Assembly: GCF_014695375.1 (NCBI RefSeq)
Contig: NZ_JACJOG010000046.1
Span: 124,001-188,000 of the forward strand
Direction: 5' to 3'
From: Coleofasciculus sp. FACHB-T130
Lineage (GTDB): Bacteria; Cyanobacteriota; Cyanobacteriia; Cyanobacteriales; FACHB-T130
DNA: 64,000 nt
Translations under genes and position numbers: made by a program
Notes under the pieces: generated by a model
Told to the model about the DNA's origin: nothing
The model's input: the letters and a program-made list of their open reading frames with translations, nothing else
Database searches by the model: none
Part shown: positions 1 to 8,423 of the stretch, one piece after another
How the letters are laid out: every line of letters begins with the position of its first letter
Numbering within the stretch: position 1 is the first letter of the stretch

Positions 1-56
1 TAGTCGATAGGTTCGTCAGGTTTAATTGGGGAAAGGCGGCGACGGAAGTAAGTCAT
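1..56 (-). CDS. rpsR: 30S ribosomal protein S18 (5' part only)
   Basis: Read on the minus strand from the ATG at 54-56, the first residues are MTYFRRRLSPIKP, the usual N-terminus of cyanobacterial bS18. The rest lies outside the window. S18 is a primary binding protein of the 30S platform. It sits just downstream of rpmG on the same strand, the usual cyanobacterial rpmG-rpsR pair, so the two are probably cotranscribed across the short repeat-bearing spacer. Confidence 0.85.
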   Translation of the reverse strand, partial: MTYFRRRLSPIKPDEPID

Positions 57-79
57 CGTTGGTGATTCGTTGTTAATTG

Positions 80-114
80 TCAGCACTCAGCACTCAGCAG
101 TCATTGGTCATTAA
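80..114. repeat. Degenerate heptanucleotide tandem repeat (STRR-like)
   Basis: Five 7-nt units run end to end: TCAGCAC, TCAGCAC, TCAGCAG, TCATTGG, TCATTAA. Such short tandemly repeated repetitive sequences are common in cyanobacterial spacers. This one lies between rpmG and rpsR. A related CTCAGTC heptamer array lies inside a coding gene at 52117-52165. Confidence 0.6.
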
Positions 115-142
115 TCAAAAACTAATGACTCAGGACTGATGA

Positions 143-337
143 TTACTTAATTTCTTTGTGGACGGTATGTTGGTTGCAGTGGGTGCAAAACTTTTTCAGT
201 TCAATCCGCGCCGTCGTGTTCCGGCGGTTCTTGGTGGTTGTGTATCGGGAAACACCCGGCGATCGCTTGGCGATGTTGGTGCGACAGTCGGTGCATTCCA
301 ACGTCACAATCAGGCGCGCCCCCTTCTTACTTGCCAT
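143..337 (-). CDS. rpmG: 50S ribosomal protein L33
   Basis: The 64-residue product begins [18 protein letters not shown] and matches bL33 over its whole length, the family's normal size. Two CxxC pairs (CTDC near residue 15, CTHC near residue 51) form the zinc ribbon, so this is a zinc-binding C+ form rather than a zinc-independent paralogue. It is part of the 50S subunit near the E site. It precedes rpsR on the same strand. Confidence 0.95.
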   Translation of the reverse strand: MASKKGARLIVTLECTDCRTNIAKRSPGVSRYTTTKNRRNTTARIELKKFCTHCNQHTVHKEIK

Positions 338-387
338 AATGCTATTTCTACAAAATTCAAGAGGACAAAATTAAACACAAACCAATA

Positions 388-930
388 TTATTTCATACGA
401 CGAGTCACTTGAGCAAGTAATTTTTTGACGCGGATATCTAAAGAATAACCTCGGCGCGTCTGCACGATACAAGTTCGCCCGACGCGATCGTGAAAAGCTT
501 GTTGCCACTCAGCATCTGCAAAAGCCACCCCGCAATCCACCGCTAGAGGGCTGATCAGCAGCAGCAAAGAGACCCCGTTCGACACCCCAATGGTCAGTCC
601 CACCATCGCCAAAACAGCAGCGAATCCCAGAATCCCTTCGCGCTTGCATAACTCAAAAAGCCCAGGAGTTTTGCGGTATTTGGGATCGACGACTTTCATA
701 TCCAAAGCCCAGCGTCCCACACTCTGTCCCTGATTTCGCGCAACCAGAAGCACTCGCCCAGCTAGCCATGCGATAATGAAAACCAAGATTTGTGCAATCG
801 GGATACCCGGAGTATTTGCCCCAAAGGGCAAGCTAAAGAGCCAAATAATTAGAAAATCAATCGCAAAAGCAATACACCGTCGCTCAATTGGCACCTTAGG
901 TAATCGGCGGTTGGTCAGTTCGTTACGCAT
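388..930 (-). CDS. RDD family membrane protein
   Basis: The 180-residue product has the RDD signature early (ERRCIAFAIDFLIIWLF, about residues 16-32), with the conserved Arg followed by an Asp inside the first membrane segment. Further hydrophobic segments lie near 45-62 and 98-130. RDD proteins are small integral membrane proteins; some have been linked to ion or solute transport, but function is unknown for most. It is a lone gene on the minus strand upstream of rpmG, with a 50-base spacer. The C-terminus is basic (VKKLLAQVTRRMK) and probably cytoplasmic. Confidence 0.8.
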   Translation of the reverse strand: MRNELTNRRLPKVPIERRCIAFAIDFLIIWLFSLPFGANTPGIPIAQILVFIIAWLAGRVLLVARNQGQSVGRWALDMKVVDPKYRKTPGLFELCKREGILGFAAVLAMVGLTIGVSNGVSLLLLISPLAVDCGVAFADAEWQQAFHDRVGRTCIVQTRRGYSLDIRVKKLLAQVTRRMK

Positions 931-1217
931 GAAAAATAGCTTTTCCGACGGTCTATTTCCATATTAAGCTTTCACCTAACCGCTTTTTGTCTGTTGTCCG
1001 TGAATGTGTTGATAGCGACGACTCTAGGGGTACGGCTCTCCAAACAGTGCCCACCAACTAACTGGCATCGGCGGGTTTCATTGGATAGACAAAAGCGACT
1101 CACCGATATCTTGGTTAAAAGAGCCGCTAGGCAATGCAACTAACCTGTAGATGCGATGAATCAGCGTCTCTACTAACTGACAATTTTTTAGACAATTCTT
1201 GAGAAGAGGCTGGATTG

Positions 1218-2465
1218 ATGGCGATGCTGTTGGTTAAAGAAGCAGAGGCAATCATTTTCGATTTAGTGCAACCTCTAGATAACCAGATGGATGCTGAGGT
1301 TGTAGACCTCTCTCGTGCCAATAGTCGGATTCTAGCGGCTGCGGTGACGAGCGAGTTGGATTTTCCCCACTGGACGAATTCAGCAATGGATGGGTATGCG
1401 GTGCAATTTTCTGATGTGCAGGGAGCTAGCGCCGAACAGCCAGTGGTGCTGGAAATTGTAGAAGAGATTCCAGCCGGATATCAACCGCAGCGATCGCTCC
1501 AAACTGGGCAAACCGCCCGCATTTTGACAGGTGCGGTGATGCCAGAGGGCGCTGATACTGTAGTGATGCAGGAAGTAACGCGGCGGGAGGAGAAGCAAGT
1601 GTTTATCTTTGCTGCTCCAGCAGAATTAGGAGCCTTTGTGCGTCACCGGGCAGCTTTTTACCAGGCGGGAACTGCCCTTTTGCCAGGGGGAATTAGACTC
1701 AATGCTCCGGAAATCGCTATCTTAGCAGCGGCTCAGTGTACTCAATTGCCCGTTTACCGACGCCCTCGCGTGGCAATTCTGTCCACTGGCGACGAATTGG
1801 TGACACCGGATCGACCCCTGAAGCCCGGTCAGATCGTGGACTCCAATCAATACGCCCTCGCTGCATTAGTGGCACAGACGGGGGCAGAACCTCAGATGCT
1901 GGGGATTGTCAGGGATGAACCAGAGGCACTCAAGAAAGCGATCGAGCAAGCTGTCGCCACCGCTGACGTGGTCATTTCTTCCGGCGGCGTTTCCGTAGGC
2001 GACTACGATTATGTGGATGAAATTCTTGCCCAACTTGGTGCTGAGATTCATATCCGTGCTGTTGCGGTTAAACCCGGTAAACCTTTAACCGTCGCCAGAT
2101 TTCCCAACGCCCAGCGTTCTGTTTTATACTTCGGTCTACCGGGAAATCCAGTTTCTTCCTTGGTGAGTTTTTGGCGATTTGTGCAGCCAGCCGTGAGAAA
2201 ACTTGCCGGTTTAGCTGAGGGTTGGGAGCCAAAGTTTGTACAAGCGCGATCGCATCACGATTTGCGTTCAGACGGTAAACGAGAAAGTTACCTTTGGGGC
2301 AAAATGAATTTAGTAAACGGTGCTTATGAATTTCATTTGGCTGGCGGTAGTCACAGCTCCGGTAATTTAATTAATCTTGCTCAAACTAATGGTCTGGCTG
2401 TTTTACCAGCAGGTCAAACCTTCATTGCATCTGGAGAGCCGGTGCAAGTTCTACCAATTGGTTAA
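1218..2465 (+). CDS. moeA: Molybdopterin molybdenumtransferase MoeA
   Basis: MoeA inserts molybdate into adenylylated molybdopterin, the last step of molybdenum cofactor synthesis. The product shows the family landmarks in order: SAMDGYA in the N-terminal part, then STGDEL, SGGVSVGDYDYV and GLPGNPVSS in the MogA-like domain, with the C-terminal beta domain to the end. Length (about 415 aa) is normal. A TTG lies one codon upstream, but the ATG at 1218 follows a purine-rich GAGAAGAGG and is the better start. The gene converges on the SpkB-type kinase gene, with a shared hairpin between them. Confidence 0.94.
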   Translation: MAMLLVKEAEAIIFDLVQPLDNQMDAEVVDLSRANSRILAAAVTSELDFPHWTNSAMDGYAVQFSDVQGASAEQPVVLEIVEEIPAGYQPQRSLQTGQTARILTGAVMPEGADTVVMQEVTRREEKQVFIFAAPAELGAFVRHRAAFYQAGTALLPGGIRLNAPEIAILAAAQCTQLPVYRRPRVAILSTGDELVTPDRPLKPGQIVDSNQYALAALVAQTGAEPQMLGIVRDEPEALKKAIEQAVATADVVISSGGVSVGDYDYVDEILAQLGAEIHIRAVAVKPGKPLTVARFPNAQRSVLYFGLPGNPVSSLVSFWRFVQPAVRKLAGLAEGWEPKFVQARSHHDLRSDGKRESYLWGKMNLVNGAYEFHLAGGSHSSGNLINLAQTNGLAVLPAGQTFIASGEPVQVLPIG

Positions 2466-2492
2466 CCCAAAGAGTCATTGGTAAAAACTTTA

Positions 2493-2538
2493 AAGTTTTG
2501 AGTGTTGAATTACAGAACTCTCTTCGTACTCAAAACTT
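2493..2538. terminator. Inverted repeat between convergent genes, likely bidirectional terminator
   Basis: Perfect 11-bp arms AAGTTTTGAGT (2493-2503) and ACTCAAAACTT (2528-2538) are separated by 24 bases. It lies in the 94-base gap between convergent moeA and the kinase gene. There is no long T tract, so the terminator call is an inference. Confidence 0.5.
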
Positions 2539-2559
2539 ATTGCGCTTAGTTCCTTCCAA

Positions 2560-4200
2560 TTACCAAAAACCTCTTTTGCCAGTGGGTAAAACGGTTGCCC
2601 AATTCGTTTTTGCCTGCGATAGCTGTTCCTCGCTAACTTTTGCCCCCGTGAGATTAGCGCCACACAAATTTGCACCTCGGAGATTCGCATGATTGAGATA
2701 GGCAAAGCTCAAATCTGCACCGCGTAGGTCAGCACCTTCCAAATTTGCCGTGCTGAAGTAAGCCCTGCCCAAATTTGCCTCCTTCAGAATTGCCCCAACT
2801 AAATTCGCCCTGCCAAAATCGGCACTAGACAAGTCAGCGCCCTGAAGGTTGGTTTTAGCTAACTTAGCCTGATGAAAAATGCCTCCTGATAGGTTAACCC
2901 GTTGCAGGTTCAGCGAGCTTAAATCTTGAGAGGCAAAGTCTCGTCTACCTTTGGTGTAGGCAGTTAACACGCCAACAGCATCCAACTTGGCAGGAAGTTT
3001 TGACTTAGCATTGCCGTTAGAACCGCTATTTTTGAGCATCGTCGGCGGATAACCAGAGCCGGTAGCAGGACTTGGTTTATACATACTTCCCCCGGTTTGC
3101 GGTCCGGTCATGCCTAACTTTTCTCGACGTGCTCGAATTGCCATCGCCAGACGTTCTGAGGCGGAAGTGCCAGTCGAAGGGGCTGAGGAAAGTGTTGGAC
3201 TGCTTAAGTCTCCAGAGTTGGTGTAGCGATTGCCTGTTTGTGGTTGTCGCTGGGAGCTATTGGGTTTAGTCGTTAAGCCTTGCTCCAAGCTGTCGAGATA
3301 CGGTTCCAGGTCAAGCGCTCTCAACACTTCCTCAGCAGACTGATAGCGATGACGAACCGAAACCTCTAGCAATTTCTTGAGAACATCGGCAAAATGATCG
3401 CTGATCTGAAGCTGCTTTCGCCAGAGCATTTCGCCCGTTGACGGGTTGTAATCTAAGTCTTTTGGCGATTTTCCAGTCAGCAGATAAACGCAAGTGACTC
3501 CCAGTGCATACAGGTCGCTCGCATAAACCGGGCGCATTGCCATCTGTTCGGGCGGGGCAAATCCAGGTGTCCCAATTGCGTAAGCCGTCAAAGCGGTTTG
3601 CTCGGAGCTACTGTTTGCCGTTGTCGGACTGACTTGGTTTTTCACTGCTCCAAAGTCAATCAGAACCAGTTTGCGGTCTTGTTCGCGGCGAATCAAGTTG
3701 GCGGGTTTGATGTCCCGGTGAATCACCTGCTGGCTGTGGATGTAGTGCAGGACGGGCAAAATCTCGCTTAAGAATTGCTTGACACCAGCTTCGCTTAGAG
3801 GTCCCGATCCTTTAACCTCCTGCTGTAGCGTCAAGCCGCTGATATATTCCTGCACTAAGTAAAACTGCTGATTGTCTTCAAAGTAATCCAGCAGCCGTGG
3901 CACTTGGGGATGATTGCCAATTTTCCCCAAGGTTCTGGCTTCTCGTTCAAATAGCTCGCGTGCCATTTGTAAAACGTGGGCTACAGTCGTTGCTGGTCTC
4001 AGTTGCTTGATTACGCAACTTGGCTCCCCAGGCAAAGACTCATCCTCAGCTAAAAATGTCGCTCCAAAACCTCCTTGCCCCAGCGCTTGACTGACTCGAT
4101 AGCGCTTTCGTAATAGGAGTTCTGAGCCACAGGACCGACAAACTTCGGCGTGGTCGTGGTTTTGCGGATTTGGACAGGCGGGATTGAGGCAGTAGCTCAT
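2560..4200 (-). CDS. Serine/threonine protein kinase with pentapeptide repeats (SpkB-type)
   Basis: The 546-residue product has three parts. Residues 1-30 carry a double-Cys motif (CLNPACPNPQN, then CRSCG), a likely zinc knuckle. Residues about 34-300 are a Hanks-type kinase with a glycine loop (GQGGFGATF), the VAIK-type lysine in CVIKQL, HRDIKPANL and an intact DFG (LIDFGAVK), so it should be active. After a low-complexity linker, about residues 440-530 form A(N/D)LxxA pentapeptide repeats, a right-handed beta-helix. This architecture matches SpkB of Synechocystis, which has been linked to oxidative stress tolerance. No transmembrane segment is visible, so it is probably soluble. Confidence 0.9.
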   Translation of the reverse strand: MSYCLNPACPNPQNHDHAEVCRSCGSELLLRKRYRVSQALGQGGFGATFLAEDESLPGEPSCVIKQLRPATTVAHVLQMARELFEREARTLGKIGNHPQVPRLLDYFEDNQQFYLVQEYISGLTLQQEVKGSGPLSEAGVKQFLSEILPVLHYIHSQQVIHRDIKPANLIRREQDRKLVLIDFGAVKNQVSPTTANSSSEQTALTAYAIGTPGFAPPEQMAMRPVYASDLYALGVTCVYLLTGKSPKDLDYNPSTGEMLWRKQLQISDHFADVLKKLLEVSVRHRYQSAEEVLRALDLEPYLDSLEQGLTTKPNSSQRQPQTGNRYTNSGDLSSPTLSSAPSTGTSASERLAMAIRARREKLGMTGPQTGGSMYKPSPATGSGYPPTMLKNSGSNGNAKSKLPAKLDAVGVLTAYTKGRRDFASQDLSSLNLQRVNLSGGIFHQAKLAKTNLQGADLSSADFGRANLVGAILKEANLGRAYFSTANLEGADLRGADLSFAYLNHANLRGANLCGANLTGAKVSEEQLSQAKTNWATVLPTGKRGFW

Positions 4201-4771
4201 TCAGACTCACCGGGATGCTGAAACCGGATATTGCTACCCTAACTTAAATTATCGAGGCATTAATAAACAATAAGCATGGTACATTTACGGACAATTCTTT
4301 AAAGAGTTGCTAAAGACGATTAATCTTTGCTTAAAGAATTGAAAAACGATGTACTCCTGCAACTGCCAAGATTTTTCTCAAACATTGCAGTTAGAGACGG
4401 TATTAAATTGTAATCAAACAACTAGCGAACAGAAGAAGCGGGTCGGGATTAAGCACAAAAATTGTTTCCATATCTTTGATAGCACATCCGGAAGCGCTAG
4501 ATGTGATTGGTGTTACCCCTAAAACACTCATGCCATCTGGAAGTGAGGGCAAAATTCTGGCAGAACAAAGGAACAAAGAAGCTGAGGGGGATGGTGCTAA
4601 GCAACACGCTCACCTGGAGAAGCGATCGCACTCACCCTCCCCGAAGGCTCTCCCAGAAGGCTGCGTCTGCGGGCATTACTATCTTTGGCTTTCCCCACTC
4701 GTCGCCGGAATGCTTCAGCTGTACAAAACGGTAAAATGATCGGGCTGAGGTAAGTAAAAGCTTAAGCGTAA
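4201..4771. other. Divergent intergenic region between kinase gene and pheT
   Basis: This 571-base spacer separates divergent genes and must hold both promoters, but I see no convincing -10/-35 pair. Its right half (about 4619-4670) has a HIP1 site and GC-rich imperfect repeats of the form GAAGGCTCTCCC/AGAAGGCTGCG, a dispersed cyanobacterial intergenic motif. Short open frames here have no recognisable protein character. Confidence 0.5.
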
Positions 4772-7315
4772 ATGCGTATTTCTCTGAACTGGCTACAAGA
4801 ATTGGTTGACTTGACGATGACTCCGGCGGAGTTGGCGCACACGCTAACAATGGCTGGGTTTGAAGTAGAAGATATTGAAGACCGCCGCACTTGGGCGGAT
4901 GGGGTGGTGGTCGGGAAAGTTCTAGAGATTCAACCCCATCCGAATGCAGATAAACTCAGGGTGTGTACGGTCGATGTGGGGGCAACGTCTCCCTTGAATA
5001 TTGTCTGTGGGGCATCCAATGCCAGAGCAGATATTTATGTGCCTATCGCCACCATCGGGACTTATCTACCTGCTGTTGACCTGAAAATTAAACCGGCAAA
5101 ACTCCGGGGCGTTCCTTCCGAAGGGATGATTTGCTCTTTAGCGGAATTAGGTTTGGCAAAAGAGTCCGCAGGAATTCATATTTTTGGGCAAGAAAATCTT
5201 CAACTGGGTAGCGATGCGCGATCGCTCCTAGGCTTAGATGATGTAATTTTAGACTTGACATCTACCGCGAATCGTGCTGATGCTTTGAGTATGGTTGGCG
5301 TTGCACGGGAAGTCTCGGCACTGACGGGTGCCGCCCTGCGACTTCCACAAGTCCCAGAAGTGTCAATCCCGAAGGGGAATGGCGGTCTGAAGTTGCGAAT
5401 TGCTTCGGGTCAAGCGTGTCCGGCTTACATCGGGACGGTCATCGAAAAGGTCAAAATTGCCCCTTCTCCCGCATGGTTGCAAGGGCGATTACAAGCCGCT
5501 GGAGTCCGACCCATCAATAACGTGGTAGATATTACCAACTATATTTTGCTGGAATGGGGTCAGCCGCTCCACGCCTTTGACCGCGATCGCTTGCAATCCG
5601 TGGCAAGTGGTGGTGGGGGAACTTCACCGCTCCAGATCGGGGTACGCTTTGCCAATACTGGGGAATCCCTAAAAACCCTCGACGGTCAAACCCGCACCTT
5701 GCAACCGCAAAATCTGCTGATTACTGCCAACGACCACCCGGTGGCACTGGCTGGGGTCATGGGCGGTGAAGAAACCGAAGTGTATGAAGGGACTGAAAAT
5801 TTAATTTTAGAAGCCGCTTTGTTTGACCCGGTGGCAATCCGCCGGTCGGCACGCAGCCAAAACTTAAGGACAGAAGCCTCTGGGCGCTACGAGCGGGGCG
5901 TCAATCAGGCAGAATTGGGAATTGCTTGTCAACGAGCGATCGCGCTGCTCTCGGAGTTTGCAGGGGGCACTCCCGTAGCACAAGAAATTGCCGACACAAG
6001 ACCCGACCCCTCAACTTGGAGTCGTTCGATTGAACTGCGTCTAGACCGGGTAAATCACGTTTTAGGCCCAGTAGAGATGGGAGACACTGAAACTACAGGG
6101 GAAGTTCACGCTGAAGATGTTGAGCGCATCCTAACGGCACTAGGGTGTCAGCTACAGCCAGTGACGAAGCAGGATGAAGGTGGAATGCGGACGGATCGAG
6201 AAGATTCTAAGCTTCAGCCTTCGGAATCCCTGAAGTGGACGGTGAAAGTACCGCCTTATCGCTACCGAGACTTGGAGCGAGAAATCGATCTCATTGAAGA
6301 AGTAGCTCGCCTCTACGGCTATAACAAATTCTGCGATACCCTACCCGACAAGACTGAACCGGGGTATCTTTCGGTCGATCAGATGCTGATGCGTCAGATG
6401 CGGGAAGCATTCCGCGCAGCCGGATTGACAGAAGTTATGCACTACTCTTACTCAGTCGCGAAAACTAAGAACGATACAGAAGTCGCGATCGCAAATCCCA
6501 TGTTTGCAGAATATTCATCTCTGCGAACTGAATTAATCTCCGCTTTGATTGACTCCTTCCAGTACAACTTAGAACAAGGTAACGGCCCGTTGAACGGGTT
6601 TGAAATGGGTCGGATCTTCTGGCGGGAAGAAGACGGACTGATCGAAGCCGATTCCGTTGCTGGAATTTTAGGAGGCGACACCTTTACCCAAGGCACTTGG
6701 ACGCGGGGAGGAAAGCCACAACCAATGACTTGGTTTGAAGCCAAAGGAGTGTTGCAAAGTGTATTTGAGCAACTCAGCCTGCCAGTAGAATATCAACCAG
6801 ACCGCCGCGATCCACGGCTGCATCCCGGACGCACGGCTTCTTTGTGGGTACAGGGAAACCGATTGGGAACGTTTGGGCAACTCCACCCCCAACTCCGGCA
6901 AGAACGGGATTTGCCGGATGAAGTCTACGTGTTTGAGCTGGATTTGGATGTTGTCTTAGATTACCTGGATGCAGAGGAAAACCGGACGCCTCTGTTCAAG
7001 CCTTACTCCACCTTCCCCGCATCCAGCCGGGATTTGGCTTTGTTCGCTTCGATTCAAGTTTCTGTCTCAGACTTGAAACGAGCGATCGCGAAAGCTGCCA
7101 TTGCAGACAAACACAAGGGGACATCCCTACTAGAATCGGTCGAGTTGTTTGATGAATATCAAGGGAAAAATGTCCCGGAAGGACAACGCAGCTTAGCGTT
7201 TCGCTTAGTTTACAGAGCTAGCGATCGCACGCTTACCGATGAAGATGTCGAGCCAGTGCATCAAAAAGTCCGCGACGCGCTCGTCGAAAAATTCGGCGTT
7301 AATCTGAGAAGTTAA
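4772..7315 (+). CDS. pheT: Phenylalanine--tRNA ligase beta subunit
   Basis: PheT forms the alpha2beta2 synthetase that charges tRNA-Phe. The 847-residue product starts [14 protein letters not shown] and carries, in order, the tRNA-binding OB domain ([16 protein letters not shown], about 50-65), the B3/B4 editing domain ([22 protein letters not shown]), the B5 domain, the catalytic-like core and a C-terminal ferredoxin-fold anticodon domain beginning near [11 protein letters not shown]. It is slightly longer than many homologues because of an acidic insertion near residues 450-490 ([19 protein letters not shown] and following). pheS is not adjacent, as is usual in cyanobacteria. Confidence 0.96.
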   Translation: MRISLNWLQELVDLTMTPAELAHTLTMAGFEVEDIEDRRTWADGVVVGKVLEIQPHPNADKLRVCTVDVGATSPLNIVCGASNARADIYVPIATIGTYLPAVDLKIKPAKLRGVPSEGMICSLAELGLAKESAGIHIFGQENLQLGSDARSLLGLDDVILDLTSTANRADALSMVGVAREVSALTGAALRLPQVPEVSIPKGNGGLKLRIASGQACPAYIGTVIEKVKIAPSPAWLQGRLQAAGVRPINNVVDITNYILLEWGQPLHAFDRDRLQSVASGGGGTSPLQIGVRFANTGESLKTLDGQTRTLQPQNLLITANDHPVALAGVMGGEETEVYEGTENLILEAALFDPVAIRRSARSQNLRTEASGRYERGVNQAELGIACQRAIALLSEFAGGTPVAQEIADTRPDPSTWSRSIELRLDRVNHVLGPVEMGDTETTGEVHAEDVERILTALGCQLQPVTKQDEGGMRTDREDSKLQPSESLKWTVKVPPYRYRDLEREIDLIEEVARLYGYNKFCDTLPDKTEPGYLSVDQMLMRQMREAFRAAGLTEVMHYSYSVAKTKNDTEVAIANPMFAEYSSLRTELISALIDSFQYNLEQGNGPLNGFEMGRIFWREEDGLIEADSVAGILGGDTFTQGTWTRGGKPQPMTWFEAKGVLQSVFEQLSLPVEYQPDRRDPRLHPGRTASLWVQGNRLGTFGQLHPQLRQERDLPDEVYVFELDLDVVLDYLDAEENRTPLFKPYSTFPASSRDLALFASIQVSVSDLKRAIAKAAIADKHKGTSLLESVELFDEYQGKNVPEGQRSLAFRLVYRASDRTLTDEDVEPVHQKVRDALVEKFGVNLRS

Positions 7316-7319
7316 ATAA

Positions 7320-7357
7320 AGTTTTGAGGGTTGAATGTTGATTTAACCCTCAAAACT
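7320..7357 (+). terminator. Inverted repeat after pheT
   Basis: Perfect 13-bp arms AGTTTTGAGGGTT (7320-7332) and AACCCTCAAAACT (7345-7357) lie just after the pheT stop. There is no clear T tract; the arm is echoed by direct CAAAACT repeats just after it. Likely a terminator or mRNA 3'-end hairpin. Confidence 0.5.
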
Positions 7358-7386
7358 CAAAACTCAAAACTTTACTGCTATTAACC

Positions 7387-7656
7387 ATGCCTAAATACGT
7401 AATGTGGGGAAGCTATTGCGAAGATGTTTTAGAAAAGCGATCGCCTTACCGGCAAGCGCATCTAGACGGTCTTGCTGCCCAAAAAGAAGCGGGTATTCTG
7501 ATGACGATTGGCCCGACGAAGGACATCACTAAAGTCTTCGGCATCTATGAGGCGGAAGATGAAGCCGCCGTGCGCCAGTTAATTGAAGCTGACCCCTACT
7601 GGCAAAACGGCATCTGGACTGAATACGATGTCAAAGAGTGGATTCAAGCCATCTAA
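7387..7656 (+). CDS. YciI-like protein (YCII-related domain)
   Basis: An 89-residue protein, MPKYVMWGSYCEDVLEKRSP..., with the ferredoxin-like YCII layout: an N-terminal strand, the RxxHLxGL helix (RQAHLDGLAAQKEAG), a GP turn (TIGPTKD), the acidic-aromatic segment EADPYWQNGIW and a terminal strand. YciI relatives are small dimeric proteins; some have been proposed as hydrolases or lyases through a His-Asp pair, but no substrate is known here. The gene stands alone between pheT and the KaiC-like pair. Confidence 0.8.
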   Translation: MPKYVMWGSYCEDVLEKRSPYRQAHLDGLAAQKEAGILMTIGPTKDITKVFGIYEAEDEAAVRQLIEADPYWQNGIWTEYDVKEWIQAI

Positions 7657-7703
7657 TTCCACCAATCAAGCGCATCTCAATTGAGCAGATTTACCGAGAA
7701 GCT

Positions 7704-7735
7704 CCTCAATTCTCCTGAGAAGTAGGAAATTGAGG
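7704..7735 (+). terminator. Hairpin after YciI-like gene
   Basis: Arms CCTCAATT (7704-7711) and AATTGAGG (7728-7735) enclose a smaller self-complementary TTCTCCTGAGAA. The following bases GGTTTCTACC are only weakly T-rich, so termination is plausible but not certain. Confidence 0.45.
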
Positions 7736-7924
7736 GGTTTCTACCTCTCCTTACTCAGGCAAAGCCAGCCCCACAACCACCGCCAGTTGCCATTTCCGAT
7801 AGAATTTTGAGCATAAAATAAAGAAATCACCGTTAAATTAACCCTAGCGGTGAGGACTATGGTAGAAACCAGTAATAACAAGCACGGTAAGTTTTACAAA
7901 AACGCCACCAGGCTAGGGTTCTGT

Positions 7925-7965
7925 AGACTCTCAAGCAGACTGAACAGGAGTCTACTTGAGAGTCT
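7925..7965 (+). promoter_or_regulatory. Long leader hairpin before the KaiC-like operon
   Basis: Arms of 17 bp with one mismatch (7925-7941 and 7949-7965) around a 7-base loop GAACAGG. It ends 35 bases before the ATG at 8001 and has no T tract. If the transcript starts upstream, this would be a strong 5'-UTR structure that could affect translation or mRNA stability. Confidence 0.45.
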
Positions 7966-8000
7966 GGCGTCGGCGAACAGGAGCCGTGAGAAGGTTGGAG

Positions 8001-8420
8001 ATGACAGAATCCACGGATGAAGATAGCCAAAAGACAACACTGCGTCAAGCCCAATCAGAGATGCTAGAAGCAGGCAAACAGGAGACTTTAGACATCTTTA
8101 GCGAACTTTTAGAGCGGCTGTGGGAACGCATTGTCGGTTTAATTGGCGAGACGGCGACGGTTGCTGTTTTTCGGAGTGCCCTCTTAGAAGCAAGTCGCGA
8201 CCATCCGCTATGCCAAGAAATTAATATCGATAGCGATGGAATTTGCCTTAAGCAACTGAAGAACAATTTGGATGCCTTCGAGCGTACAGCCGTCCGAGCC
8301 GGACTGATGGCTTTTACTGATAACGTAATGGCTCTACTAATCGATTTAACGGGTGGAATCCTGTTGCGGAAGGTGGAACCCCTCGTGCAGCAGTTAAAAC
8401 AACAACTGGAAAAGGGCTGA
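8001..8420 (+). CDS. Small helical protein encoded with a KaiC-like ATPase, function unknown
   Basis: I do not recognise a named family. The 139-residue product (MTESTDEDSQK...) is soluble and mostly helical. It has a central segment ERLWERIVGLIGETATVAVF, a middle part around CQEINIDSDG, and a C-terminal amphipathic helix ending EPLVQQLKQQLEKG. The frame is open further upstream, but the ATG at 8001, preceded by AAGG, fits best and leaves the leader hairpin non-coding. Its stop is three bases before the KaiC-like start, so the two are almost surely translationally coupled and may act together. A partner or regulator role is inference from context only. Confidence 0.7.
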   Translation: MTESTDEDSQKTTLRQAQSEMLEAGKQETLDIFSELLERLWERIVGLIGETATVAVFRSALLEASRDHPLCQEINIDSDGICLKQLKNNLDAFERTAVRAGLMAFTDNVMALLIDLTGGILLRKVEPLVQQLKQQLEKG

Positions 8421-8423
8421 GGG

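Larger units (their letters stand above)
7657..8000. other. Intergenic region with two hairpins upstream of the KaiC-like operon
   Basis: A 344-base non-coding stretch. It holds a terminator-like hairpin after the YciI-like gene (7704-7735) and a long hairpin close to the next start (7925-7965), listed separately. A promoter for the KaiC-like pair should lie between them; I cannot place it with confidence. Confidence 0.5.

Noticed and set aside
968-1217. Possible molybdenum-cofactor riboswitch or small RNA upstream of moeA
   Set aside because: The sequence has some GC-rich pairing potential, but I could not match the conserved riboswitch core or any known RNA; a covariance-model search would decide.
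4476-4739. 87-codon ORF before pheT
   Set aside because: Lies over GC-rich dispersed repeats, no ribosome binding site, no protein-like pattern.
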